Assembly: GCF_947489755.1 (NCBI RefSeq)
Contig: NZ_CANLFB010000003.1
Span: forward strand, 62,001-126,000
Direction: 5' to 3'
Origin: an uncultured Psychromonas sp.
GTDB taxonomy: Bacteria; Pseudomonadota; Gammaproteobacteria; Enterobacterales; Psychromonadaceae
DNA length: 64,000 nucleotides
Shown here one piece after another: positions 37,339 to 46,122 of the stretch (positions are counted from its first letter, which is position 1; each line of letters starts with the position of its first letter). The notes beneath the pieces were generated by a model that did not search any database, had not been told where the DNA came from, and saw nothing but the letters and a program-made list of their open reading frames with translations. A program made the translations under genes and the position numbers.

Positions 37339-37428
37339 GAGTGAATAACATTCTTGTCTTGGCATCGTTGCCTCACTCGATGAAACTATTATCTATTTAT
37401 TTTGTGTGAGCGTCATCACACTTTTTTT
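37339..37428 (+). ncRNA. Candidate small structured RNA with terminator
   Basis: A hairpin (GAGTGA 37339-37344 with TCACTC 37373-37378, containing GGCA-TCGT-TGCC) is followed by a terminator-like stem GTGTGA/TCACAC (37404-37421) and seven Ts. The T run is on the plus strand, but no plus-strand gene precedes it for over 900 bp, since the two DUF3316 genes run the other way. This suggests a short independent transcript or the end of a read-through. No promoter is certain. The remaining 37429-37976 shows nothing supported. Confidence 0.3.
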
Positions 37429-37976
37429 CCATTCATTGTGGCAATTTTGTCACCAATCAATATATAAAAGGTAAAAAACGTATTTGATATGTATTTTGAG
37501 TAGTGATTGATCCATGACTTCAACCATTAATAGACTACAAACTTAACTCTCTTCATCAGTATTATTGGTGCTGTTCTATCTTGTATTTCTCTCACTAATA
37601 GTGATATGTGTAAAACAGGTGCCTTTAAAGTTAGGGATGGGACTATTAGAATAAATAAACAGTAGAATAAGTAAAAAGATTGAATATAGAGCAAATAAAA
37701 AGCTTAATAAATTTACGCTGCACAGCTAATAAAACGTAAATACATAATGTCTGATACTTTATCTTATTCATCGTGCTTTCCTGAACAGCTAGAAATTAAG
37801 GGATAATTTATTAAACCAAATGCAAAGCCCTTTAACTTCTCTAATCCTATCTAGTTAACCTTATAAAAACCTTTACAACTCAGTTTAATCAATCATTTAT
37901 TGAGAATTAAAGAATCTATTTGAATCTCAAGTAAATATGAAATATTGTGTTTTTATAATTAAAATTTGGGCTGAGA

Positions 37977-38543
37977 ATGAGAAATTCTACAGGCTCGTTA
38001 GGCATTACTATGAGGTTAGATGATTTTGAATTAAAACCTATTCCAGATGCTGAATCTTCCGATGAAAAAGAGGTTTTTGCATTTTTTGGATTGGCTTCAT
38101 TTAATGCTCAATGTGCAGAAAAATCATTGGTTAATTTTACAATGGCATATAAATTAATTGATCAATCGTCATTGACGCAAGAGCAGTGGCTTGAATTATA
38201 TGAACATTTAAATAGTCAAACTTTCGGGCGGTTATTAAATCAAATAAAAACAAAGGTTCAACTTCCTGATGAACTTGTTGAACATTTAAATCTATCGCTT
38301 CAAAAGCGTAATTGTTTGGCGCATGATTTCTTTTATGATCATGCCGTCCTGATGAGTGATGAAAGCGGTCGGAAAAAAGTGATCAAAAAATTACAAAAGT
38401 TAATTAAATTATTTCAAATTACAGATTTAGCCGTTGAGTCATTAAGTCTAAAAGTTTGGAAGAAGTTTGGTATAACTGAAGAATGGATTGAAGAAGAAAT
38501 GAGAAAACAATATCAAGAATATAATAGCAGTATAAACACTTAA
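37977..38543 (+). CDS. Hypothetical protein with HEPN-like R-x4-H motif
   Basis: I do not recognise this 188-residue protein. It is predicted mostly helical, acidic at the N-terminus, without signal peptide or membrane segment. The sequence KRNCLAHDFFYDH near residues 109-121 has the R-x4-H spacing of HEPN-fold proteins, many of which are RNases or toxin parts; the match is only a short motif. The start is uncertain: ATG 37977 has little ribosome site, and ATG 38010 (MRLDDF) is an alternative. Surroundings are sparse accessory DNA. Confidence 0.6.
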   Translation: MRNSTGSLGITMRLDDFELKPIPDAESSDEKEVFAFFGLASFNAQCAEKSLVNFTMAYKLIDQSSLTQEQWLELYEHLNSQTFGRLLNQIKTKVQLPDELVEHLNLSLQKRNCLAHDFFYDHAVLMSDESGRKKVIKKLQKLIKLFQITDLAVESLSLKVWKKFGITEEWIEEEMRKQYQEYNSSINT

Positions 38544-38615
38544 CAAAGTATTAAATATGAACAAAAATAATTTGTTAGGTCCTATTTCTCTTCATATTCT
38601 AATCAATCATTATTG

Positions 38616-38629
38616 CCCGTTTAAACGGG
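38616..38629. promoter_or_regulatory. 14-bp palindrome before the GNAT gene
   Basis: CCCGTTTAAACGGG is a perfect palindrome followed by a T-rich stretch, 24 bp before ATG 38654. It may be a weak terminator for the previous gene or an operator. Confidence 0.4.
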
Positions 38630-38653
38630 TATTATTTTCTTACTGGAGTATCA

Positions 38654-39133
38654 ATGTCAATCGTAATACGAGAAGCAAATAGAGATGATTCAAGTTTAAT
38701 TCTCAAGTTTGTAAAGGAGTTAGCAAAGTATGAGAAAGCAGAGCACGAAGTTATAGCGACTGTTTCTTCTATTGAAAGCTCTATTTTTGGCGAGAACTCG
38801 TCAACAAAAGCCCTTATTTGTGAAAGTAACGATCAACCAATTGGTTTTGCTGTTTATTTTTTTAATTATTCAACTTGGCAAGGTAAAAATGGTCTTTACC
38901 TTGAAGACTTATATATTCGTCACTCAGAACGAGGTAGCGGTGCTGGTAAGTTACTCCTTAAATATTTAGCAAAGCTTGCTGTAGAAAATGATTGTGGAAG
39001 GTTTGAATGGAGTGTTTTAGAGTGGAATACTCCTGCTATCAAGTTTTATGAATCACTTGGAGCTAAACCTAAAAGTGAATGGCTCGGTTACCAATTAACA
39101 GGTGCAAGCCTACTCACGTTAGCAGCGTTTTAA
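38654..39133 (+). CDS. GNAT N-acetyltransferase (diamine acetyltransferase-like)
   Basis: A 159-residue GNAT enzyme. The acetyl-CoA motif A is present as LYIRHSERGSGAGKLLLKYL (R-x2-G-x-G/A), followed by the motif B segment WNTPAIKFYESLGAKP. The arrangement FNYSTWQGKNGLYLEDLYI resembles spermidine/spermine or thialysine acetyltransferases, so an amine substrate is likely but unproven. GGAG lies eight bases before ATG 38654. It is a single-gene unit between two unknown genes. Confidence 0.85.
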   Translation: MSIVIREANRDDSSLILKFVKELAKYEKAEHEVIATVSSIESSIFGENSSTKALICESNDQPIGFAVYFFNYSTWQGKNGLYLEDLYIRHSERGSGAGKLLLKYLAKLAVENDCGRFEWSVLEWNTPAIKFYESLGAKPKSEWLGYQLTGASLLTLAAF

Positions 39134-39309
39134 AAACATACAAGCACATTAAGTCGTAACAAAAATAGTGTGGTATGTTTTGCCTTGCTTTGCTTCATAT
39201 TTCAACCCCTTTTTAGTCTGTTTATTGCGGTGTTATATGGTTGTTACGCTTAAAAAATATTGTAAATTTAACGAATAGAAGTCTATTTTTAATGAAAAAG
39301 GAAGTCATA

Positions 39310-39555
39310 GTGGCTAGATTTAAATTATCAAAATACGAGCAAGAGTTGAAATGGTTTGCATTAGTTTTAGGCATATTAAGTACAATCGCTATTGTGCAAA
39401 ACTGGTATCCATTTACAATGTTTATCAGCCTACCTTTTTGTTTAATTTGGATATATTGCGCTTGGCTCCATACTGAAAAACAACTGAAATATGTTAATAT
39501 CATTTTTTCTTTGCTTTATATTTACGGAATTATTCGGTATTTTCTTATTGAGTAA
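39310..39555 (+). CDS. Small membrane protein of unknown function
   Basis: About 81 residues with two or three hydrophobic segments (ALVLGILSTIAIVQ, FTMFISLPFCLIWIY, IIFSLLYIYGIIRYF). I prefer the GTG at 39310 because AAAGGAAG (39297-39304) precedes it at a good distance. The frame is open back to 39241 and an ATG at 39292 would add six residues. I recognise no family. It lies after the GNAT gene and before an AT-rich hairpin. Confidence 0.55.
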   Translation: MARFKLSKYEQELKWFALVLGILSTIAIVQNWYPFTMFISLPFCLIWIYCAWLHTEKQLKYVNIIFSLLYIYGIIRYFLIE

Positions 39556-39556
39556 G

Positions 39557-39588
39557 TTAATTAAAATATATCGAGTATTTTTAATTAA
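39557..39588 (+). terminator. AT-rich hairpin after the small membrane protein gene
   Basis: TTAATTAAAATA pairs with TATTTTTAATTAA (one bulge) just after the stop codon. Likely a weak terminator. From 39589 to 40026 I see no gene. Confidence 0.45.
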
Positions 39589-40026
39589 TTTCAACCCCCT
39601 AAATAAGTGATTATAGTCCCAAGTCTTAATTTATATTCATTTTTGAAACCTGAAAGTCTTAACGGATAGCCATCGACTTTCTTGTTATCTTTTAGTTGAA
39701 AATTAGTTTTTCATTACACCATTCGAAATTTGGTGAGATGCTCCTTTCATTTTTTATTGTTCGTAATATTCTTTTTCAGAAAATTAATTACGGTTTAAGC
39801 TTCTACTCGTTGAACATTTTTATCCTTAAAAATGGTTGGGTAACTATATTACTAATTTGAATTACTGGATATGCTTTCCATGAATGCTTATTGTGTTTAA
39901 ATTTATAAGTGATTGATAAAGAATATTTAAAAAAGTATGCTACGTTTTTTATAAAAGTTTGATGCATTTTTTGTAGAAACTTTAATTATTCAGTCCAACT
40001 ATCTGTTGTTTACTCAAAGGTAAAAT

Positions 40027-40416
40027 ATGTCCGTAGAATCATCTGAGAATCTGCCTAAAAAAAGCGAACCACCTAAAAACCGTTCAAAAAAAATGATATT
40101 AGCTATTGGTGTTATTTTAGTGCTTGCTGGGGCTGCTACTTTAATTGCAATTGCATATCTAATCACTGACGCATTAATTAACCCCGAAGATTTTGGTCCA
40201 ATTAATTTCTTATTAGACAAACTTACTGGTACTGAGCGAGCAATAACTATTACCACGGAAAGTGGGCATTTTATATTTGGCTTTGACCAGCCTGTAGGTA
40301 CATTGCTTTTGGTTTTGATGTGTATATGGGTTCTATCTGCAGTAACAGGTATAATTAGAACGATTATATCTACTGGCTTAAAGTTAGTAGATGTGGCCAA
40401 TAGCTGGCGGAACTAA
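40027..40416 (+). CDS. Hypothetical membrane protein
   Basis: A 129-residue protein with a basic, proline-containing N-terminus (residues 1-22), a membrane segment near 24-46 (ILAIGVILVLAGAATLIAIAY) and a second near 92-112 (TLLLVLMCIWVLSAVTGII). The part between them would face the periplasm. AAAGG lies seven bases before the ATG. No family recognised; the genes around it are also unknown. From 40417 to 40810 no convincing gene is seen. Confidence 0.6.
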   Translation: MSVESSENLPKKSEPPKNRSKKMILAIGVILVLAGAATLIAIAYLITDALINPEDFGPINFLLDKLTGTERAITITTESGHFIFGFDQPVGTLLLVLMCIWVLSAVTGIIRTIISTGLKLVDVANSWRN

Positions 40417-40810
40417 TAGCGTTAACGGGTTGATTTGGTAAAGGTTGTTAAATTACTTTTGGATCTTTAAAAGGGGGATTTCACTTACCGAGCATACCAG
40501 TCAACTCTGTATAGCCATTAAAACGAATTATGACGAACCATTAATTAATTTAACGCCTCAATCTTCTTTAATATTGTCATTTGTATTCGCTAATTTTAAA
40601 TATGTATAACATTTAGAGTTGGCCATCAAATCTTGAGGTAGTAAAATTTTGGTGTGATGTAAATGTTATCAATCAATCGATTTTTTGTCATTCAACAGTA
40701 ATGGACTTGTAATATTTATCTGTTTAAATTATCGGTTGTCCTACTGTTTTTTAATTCACGCTGCTATTTCAATTTCATTAGTATGTAATACAAGGTGATG
40801 ATGATTAGAC

Positions 40811-40858
40811 ATAATTACATAATTACATAATTACATAATTACATAATTACATAATTAC
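40811..40858. repeat. Octanucleotide tandem array, 6 copies of ATAATTAC
   Basis: Six perfect ATAATTAC units. The 8-bp unit places a stop codon in every plus-strand frame, so nothing is translated through it. An open frame begins directly after it. Confidence 0.95.
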
Positions 40859-40924
40859 ATAAGAGCCAACATCACATTAAAAAATATTACTGAAGAAGCG
40901 AAAACAGTCAACTATCCATTGGCT

Positions 40925-41098
40925 ATGATGCTCACGTTTTACCTCTGTACTTGTCCTGACTACACAAAAAGTGCATCAATACAGACGCACACAACGAGAG
41001 ATACTGTGATAATAGACTTGTCATCAAGTGAGATTAAAGAAGAAGGTGATTATAATTTTATACGTACCTTAATCAATGTATATAAAAACACAGTTTAA
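40925..41098 (+). pseudogene. Short open frame or gene remnant after the octamer array
   Basis: From the end of the repeat (about 40852) to TAA at 41096-41098 a frame of about 82 codons is open. The first internal ATG is at 40925. The predicted peptide is protein-like (for example YPLAMMLTFYLCTCPDYT, RTLINVYKNTV) but no ribosome site is apparent, and the frame has no start before the repeat. I cannot name a family. It may be the tail of a gene whose 5' part was lost. Confidence 0.3.
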
Positions 41099-41217
41099 AT
41101 AGTAGGTATGAAATTATAATCAATTAAAATACTGTGAATGTCTCTGAATTTATCAGCTAGGATAAAAAACGATAAACGTTCTTTAAATTGATAGCATCAG
41201 CGTTCAAAGCAAAGTGC

Positions 41218-41933
41218 TTATTTTCTTAAAACATCAATAAACCGGAACACAGTATTGAATATTCGCTTAATTACACTTGGTTGAGCATCTTCAGTTTCAT
41301 TTTTATTATAAATTTTACTTTCCAATTTACTAATAACGGCATTCTTAACTGATTCATCAATATCTAATTCCGTTATAATATCGATAACTTCCATAACAGA
41401 TAGGGGAGTACGCGCTTCAAAATTGTCATAAATATACTTGCACGCTTTTTTCTGGTACAAATCAACAATCAGTTTAATAAAACGCAGTCGATGTTCAGGG
41501 CTAAGAGATCAAACAAATTGAGCTGGATGATAATGTATCAACATATCTTTAATTAACGGAAAAGAAAGACGCATAAATCTATGATATATCTTTTTAATTT
41601 CCAGTATATAAGGCAAACAACTAGGTGCTATTGAGCCAACTTTATTTAAAGTCGGGAGCGGTAATATCACCGTGAATAAAAGGATGAATAAATTTATCCT
41701 ACGTGGCCAAGATAATGTGACTACCCAGTGACATATAGTTTGCCTTGTTCATACTGTTACTTATGATCACAACAATAAGTGAAGGAGTCGTTTACATTAA
41801 ACCAAGGCAAACCCTTTAGCCTGAATAATACAGCCTCATTATGTATCTGTGAGTTATTAATTATCCCTTTAATGTAATCAACCAATATATTGATGCAATG
41901 AGGTATATTTCGAGATATTTTAAATAAGCACAA
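41218..41933 (-). pseudogene. Decayed gene of unknown family behind the GRDP-like gene
   Basis: Only the last 80 codons are an intact frame, but translation of the upstream minus strand gives protein-like sequence in linked frames. It starts about 20 bp after the GRDP-like gene. It runs through a frameshift near 41757, a TAG at 41701-41699 where Trp would fit (ILAT-x-DKFIHPF), a second frameshift near 41645, and a TGA at 41511-41509 (HYHPAQFV-x-SLSPEHRL). Rejoined, it encodes about 235 residues. I do not recognise the family. Sequencing error in one site is possible, but four lesions argue for decay. Confidence 0.7.
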
Positions 41934-41953
41934 TTAATTAAATAATTAGTTAA

Positions 41954-42718
41954 TTAATCTCCGCCGCCGCCTCCACAACTACTCCCGCAGCTACTACCAC
42001 AATCACTTCCGGAGCTACTATCGCTACTAGATGAGTCATCAGATATATCTATTACGCTAATCCCAGCCATCGTATTTGTTGAGGAAGAGCGACTAATGCC
42101 GGCTGAAGATTTAACTTTAATAATACGTTTGAGCTTACTACTGTTATCAAAAACGCTATGATTAAAATCAATTGAGTAAATAAAACCATTCTTTATTTTT
42201 AACTTACGATCAATATCAAATATCATCGGTAATCGTTCAGGTGATTTATGATCGATGGATTCATTATCACATGCCAATCGCCAAGCTAATTTAATTCCAT
42301 TCTTTGCTGTTGTTGCAGATTTCATCGCTTCTGTTGGCGTATGATGTAAAAATTGACCAAAAGCTCTGTTGCAGAAATATTCATAGTCTTTAGTGAAAAT
42401 AATAAACTCATGCCAAGCAAGGTCGACTACTTGTGAGGGCATTGCGACCGGTTTTAATCCTGCACGATGAGAAATAATAAAAAATGATTTTAATGACTTT
42501 AGCGTAAAATCAATCTCTTCTTGGCTTAAGTGTGGATAAACCTTTGCAATCTTAGCCTTTATAGCTCTAGGAAAAATAAAACCCTCGATAAAATTAATTT
42601 GTATTCTTGTTTTTAGGTCAACCCGCAATGCAACCTCTTTTTTTCTCTTATCTCCTCCATCAGAGTTTACTGATACAAGAATGAAAATGAAAATAATGAC
42701 AAACATCATTTCGACCAT
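41954..42718 (-). CDS. GRDP-like protein with Ser/Cys/Gly-rich tail
   Basis: A 254-residue protein. It opens with a hydrophobic segment (MMFVIIFIFILVSV, about residues 4-17), so it is anchored or exported. The core near 105-140 has VVDLAWHEFIIFTKDYEYFC and GQFLHHTP, matching the D-x2-WH...Y-x2-FC...G pattern of glycine-rich domain-containing protein-like (PF07173) families. The last 30 residues are Ser/Asp-rich and end in CGSSCGSSCGGGGGD, which could bind metal. Function unknown. The decayed gene 41218-41933 follows directly, so the pair was probably an operon. Confidence 0.7.
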   Translation of the reverse strand: MVEMMFVIIFIFILVSVNSDGGDKRKKEVALRVDLKTRIQINFIEGFIFPRAIKAKIAKVYPHLSQEEIDFTLKSLKSFFIISHRAGLKPVAMPSQVVDLAWHEFIIFTKDYEYFCNRAFGQFLHHTPTEAMKSATTAKNGIKLAWRLACDNESIDHKSPERLPMIFDIDRKLKIKNGFIYSIDFNHSVFDNSSKLKRIIKVKSSAGISRSSSTNTMAGISVIDISDDSSSSDSSSGSDCGSSCGSSCGGGGGD

Positions 42719-43365
42719 ATAAAAATATTCCGTATTTATAACTGTATTATTAATAAGTTGCGTAAGATAACGATAATGACAAAGTTAATCAATAAATAAA
42801 AATTAAAACAAATATAAATCATAGTGCTTTTTACTTTAAAAAATAAAACCTAACCTCTTGAATAATATTTTTTAGGGTTAAGTTAAAAATTTTATTAATT
42901 TTAATAAATTATATTTGAGTAAATGATGTGAGCTATTTATATCGTCTTATTTTTATGACTATTAAAAATAGCGATAAATTCTATTAGATTGAAGAAGCAT
43001 CAATCACGTTATTAAACCTTACAGATACACATCGGAATTTAGACGTATTCACAGGATTATTTCAAAGTATGAAACTAAAGGTCATGTTGGATGACTAAAC
43101 TTTGATTTTACTTAAAATGTATAAAAGTAATCAACAAGGAAAGACTATTCCTTATGTTTAATAAATTACTTTGAACTTGTTGACTGGAACGACAATGGTA
43201 TTAGATAGGGCAACATAAAAAGTACAACGTTATGTCATTGCTCGATGAGTTGACTATGCTGACATTCAGCTTTATCAGTGCGGTTTGGAATAGTCGATAA
43301 TTAATCAGCGGAATCCGTGCAGTGCAATCATTTTTATCAGACTCAATTTATTGGAGATTATTTTT
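42719..43365. other. AT-rich divergent intergenic region
   Basis: About 640 bp without a supported gene. One short protein-like frame (about 36 codons ending TAA near 43098) is visible but lacks a start and is not called. Confidence 0.5.
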
Positions 43366-44904
43366 ATGAAATTAAAGTTATGTATTGCAATTACTTTTGC
43401 TACGTCGATGTCGTCTTACGCAGTGGAAGGGGGAGATAAAACGACATTTACATTCGAAGACTTAAAGGCGCTTGCAAAAGCTTCAGCATCGAAACCCTAT
43501 TCCCCACCTACGGTGCCTGCCCCTGAGATAATTGATAAAATTACTTATGATCAACACTGGAAAATACGCTTTAAAGAAGAGGAAACGTTATATCCAAGTG
43601 GAAAAAGCGCACCAGTACAATTTTTTTATCCCGGACGATATTTTCAAGAACCTGTCAGTATTTATGTTAGAGATAATAAAAATCTAATTGAAAACATACC
43701 TTTTAGTAATGCATTTTTTGATATGCCATCCGATAGTCCCGCCCATGATCTGCCCGAAGGATTCGGATTTGCAGGCTTTAGAATAATGCGACCAGATATG
43801 AAACCCGATTGGATATCTTTTCTTGGCGCATCCTATTTTCGTACCGATGGACCCGAAGGGCAATATGGTTTGTCTGCTCGAGGTATCGCGATTAATACTG
43901 GTATGAATGAACCGGAAGAGTTTCCACGCTTTTCCGCATTTTGGCTAGGCCCCGCAGAACAGAAAGGCGAAAGCTTGTCTGTTTGGGCATTACTTGATGG
44001 ACCTTCTATTACCGGAGCCTATCGTTTCGGGTTATCCAAAGATAACAAAGAAGCTAAAGGACATATCACTTCGGTTACCGCTCATCTATACATGCGAGCG
44101 GACGTTGAACGATTAGGCATCGCACCGTTAACCAGTATGTATTGGTATTCAGAAAAAGATAAAACAATTGCTAAAGACTGGCGTCCAGAAATTCACGACA
44201 GTGACGGACTCGCAATTCACACGGGAGCAGGCCAATACATTTGGCGTCCACTTAATAACCCTCAGTCGGTATCGACCAATAGTTTTATGGATGATAATCC
44301 AAAAGGCTTTGGTTTAATTCAAAGAGATCGTAATTTCAATAACTATCAAGACGATGGCGTATTCTATAATAAGCGTTCATCTGCTTGGATTAAACCGATT
44401 GGGGATTGGGGAAAAGGTGCTGTGCAATTAATCGAAATTCCAACAAAAGATGAAACGTTCGATAATATCGTTGCTTATTGGGTACCCGAAAAACCAGCCT
44501 TAAAAGGCGATGAGTTTACCTTTTCTTATGATATTGAATGGCGTCCACTTGATCCAAAATCAAAAGAGTTAGCTCATGTCGTGGATACTCGACAAGGTCT
44601 TGGAGGAATTCCAGGCCAACCTATACCAGAGGGTGTGAATAAAATGGTCATCGATTTTGATGGACGGATATTGAAAGGCCTTGATCGTGAAAGTGGTATA
44701 AAGCCTATTATTGAAGCAAGCAACGGAAAAATCGTAGAGCCAATTGGAGTCTATCCGATCGTCGGAAAAAACCAATGGAGATTAACCTTTGACTACAAGC
44801 AAGTTAACAAAAATCCTGTGAGTATACGTGCTTATTTAATCGATAAAAAAGATAAAGCAATAACCGAAACATGGGTAAGTGATGCAAGTGTCAATATTAA
44901 ATAA
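43366..44904 (+). CDS. Periplasmic glucan biosynthesis protein, OpgG/OpgD family
   Basis: A 512-residue precursor with a Sec signal peptide (MKLKLCIAITFATSMSSYA). The mature protein follows E. coli OpgG/MdoG: YPGRYFQEPV, FAGFRI, FLGASYFR, YGLSARGIAI, EFPRF, APLTSMYWY, IWRPLNNP, NPKGFGLIQRDR and VAYWVPE. OpgG shapes osmoregulated periplasmic glucans made by OpgH. There is no twin-arginine, so OpgD is less likely. No opgH lies beside it, which is unusual. GGAG precedes ATG 43366 by nine bases; an upstream in-frame start at 43351 is rejected. Confidence 0.88.
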   Translation: MKLKLCIAITFATSMSSYAVEGGDKTTFTFEDLKALAKASASKPYSPPTVPAPEIIDKITYDQHWKIRFKEEETLYPSGKSAPVQFFYPGRYFQEPVSIYVRDNKNLIENIPFSNAFFDMPSDSPAHDLPEGFGFAGFRIMRPDMKPDWISFLGASYFRTDGPEGQYGLSARGIAINTGMNEPEEFPRFSAFWLGPAEQKGESLSVWALLDGPSITGAYRFGLSKDNKEAKGHITSVTAHLYMRADVERLGIAPLTSMYWYSEKDKTIAKDWRPEIHDSDGLAIHTGAGQYIWRPLNNPQSVSTNSFMDDNPKGFGLIQRDRNFNNYQDDGVFYNKRSSAWIKPIGDWGKGAVQLIEIPTKDETFDNIVAYWVPEKPALKGDEFTFSYDIEWRPLDPKSKELAHVVDTRQGLGGIPGQPIPEGVNKMVIDFDGRILKGLDRESGIKPIIEASNGKIVEPIGVYPIVGKNQWRLTFDYKQVNKNPVSIRAYLIDKKDKAITETWVSDASVNIK

Positions 44905-45331
44905 GCGTGAATGTATGGTGGGTCGTTAATATCTATAAACTGTAACGACTCATCACGCTTTCTCTACCTTTTAGCTATGTAGTATCAGATGTTAAAAGGT
45001 CGTTGTTACTATACTGGCTCGTCAATTTCTGTATCGCTATTGGATACACCTTACTATTTAAGGCAATAAAATAATGAGAAAGATAGTACGTAATAGACAT
45101 AAGGTAATTGTAGGAAATATTTAGATTCAAATAATAAGTGTAAATAATTAATTTAAAATGACAGATAGTGGAATATTAATTGCTACATTACTGAGCATAT
45201 TGGTGTGATATTCAGACTAGATTTGTTCAACTAAGTTTTTGAGGTCACTTTAAACAGAGCCGTTGAATCGAATGCTAAAGTAGAACCTAAAAGATAATAG
45301 GTAGTGTTAAAAAATTAATAGGGAGAGAAAG
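44905..45331. other. Intergenic region before the lone receiver gene
   Basis: About 430 bp with no supported gene and no sigma54-type sequence (GG-N10-GC) that I would accept. AGGGAGAG sits just before the receiver gene. Confidence 0.5.
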
Positions 45332-45730
45332 ATGCAAAAGGTAAATAAAGTCAGGGTATTGGTCGCAGATGATAGTAAACCCAGTAAAATGTTGACGATT
45401 ATTCTCTTACAAAGCTTAGGTTGTGAGGTAACAGGAGCGGACGATGGACTTGAAGCTTTGGAGGTAACTAGTCAACAACCATTTGACCTTATTTTTTTAG
45501 ATGAAAATATGCCCGGCCTACAGGGCAGTGAAGTAGCGGAACAATTATGTATTCTTGAAGGTGATGGGATAAATAAGAGTACGCCTAAAATATCGTTAAC
45601 AGGGCTTGCTACTGAAGAAGCTATTAATAACCTATACAAAAAGGGTATTACCCATCATATTGAAAAGCCTGTCACCAAAGCAATTTTAGAGATTTTTTTA
45701 AAATCTTGGTGTGAAGGTTCTAAAATTTAG
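45332..45730 (+). CDS. Single-domain response regulator (CheY-like)
   Basis: A 132-residue receiver without output domain. It has the acidic pocket VADDSKPSK, the phosphoacceptor Asp in LIFLDENMPG near residue 57, the conserved Thr/Ser region SLTGLA and the Lys of HIEKPV. It most likely shuttles phosphoryl groups or acts through protein contact. The hybrid kinase and the Hpt protein encoded downstream are candidate partners. AGGGAGAG precedes the ATG. Confidence 0.85.
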   Translation: MQKVNKVRVLVADDSKPSKMLTIILLQSLGCEVTGADDGLEALEVTSQQPFDLIFLDENMPGLQGSEVAEQLCILEGDGINKSTPKISLTGLATEEAINNLYKKGITHHIEKPVTKAILEIFLKSWCEGSKI

Positions 45731-45914
45731 TTTTAAAGATTGGCTAGACTAATTCCTTAATACTATTTGATAGCTGTTTAACAAGTCTTTTTAAACCCGT
45801 TTACATCAGATTCATTCTTCTTATTAGCCATTCCACAGCACTTATTTAAATAACTATTTACAAATATTGAATCCAAAAGTGCGTAGACATGTTCACTTTG
45901 CATACTGAAATGAC

Positions 45915-45963
45915 TTGCAAATTGAGAATTGTTATTAGTATTTTGATTCGCATTTTGCGAATC
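45915..45963. promoter_or_regulatory. Putative enhancer sites for the LuxO-like activator (EAL gene)
   Basis: A perfect inverted repeat GATTCGCA-TTT-TGCGAATC occupies 45945-45963. It resembles the Vibrio LuxO operator TTGCA-W3-TGCAA. A weaker copy, TTGCA-AAT-TGAGA, lies at 45915-45927, about three helical turns upstream. The main palindrome is about 105 bp before the -24 element of the EAL promoter, a normal enhancer distance. Confidence 0.6.
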
Positions 45964-46055
45964 AAAGTAAACAACGATTAACCACTTGTTAATACATTTT
46001 AATTTAATCTTTTATATTCAGATGATTAGTCGGTCTTTTTTGGTGTTTTAACATC

Positions 46056-46072
46056 TTGGTCTGTGGATTGCA
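46056..46072 (+). promoter_or_regulatory. Sigma54 promoter of the EAL gene
   Basis: TTGG-TCTG-TGGA-TTGCA matches the -24/-12 consensus (YTGGCACG-N4-TTGCW) at the invariant GG (46058-46059) and GC (46070-46071), with the required ten-base spacing. The predicted start is near 46083, 40 bp before ATG 46123. The site would overlap the coding region if the GTG at 46063 were used. Confidence 0.7.
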
Positions 46073-46122
46073 GTATTGGTATTAGTAGTAATCTATCCAA
46101 CGTAATACAGGAATCAAAAGTT

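Noticed and set aside
38538-38580. attC-like pair ACTTAAC / GTTAGGT around the stop of the unknown gene
   Set aside because: The boxes fit RYYYAAC/GTTRRRY, but the 43-bp length is below the known attC range, inner boxes are absent and no integron integrase is in the window. It is more likely a plain hairpin.
39155-39248. CGTAACAA / TTGTTACG inverted repeat after the GNAT gene as a second attC
   Set aside because: The core bases do not fit the attC consensus and there is no second stem; treated as chance.
40811-40858. CRISPR array
   Set aside because: Units are 8 bp, contiguous and without spacers. The same applies to the other tandem arrays.
43000-43098. 36-codon protein-like frame ending near 43098
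   Set aside because: Too short, no start codon with a ribosome site, and no recognisable family.
46063-46122. GTG 46063 as start of the EAL gene
   Set aside because: It overlaps the -24/-12 promoter sequence, and ATG 46123 has a ribosome site.
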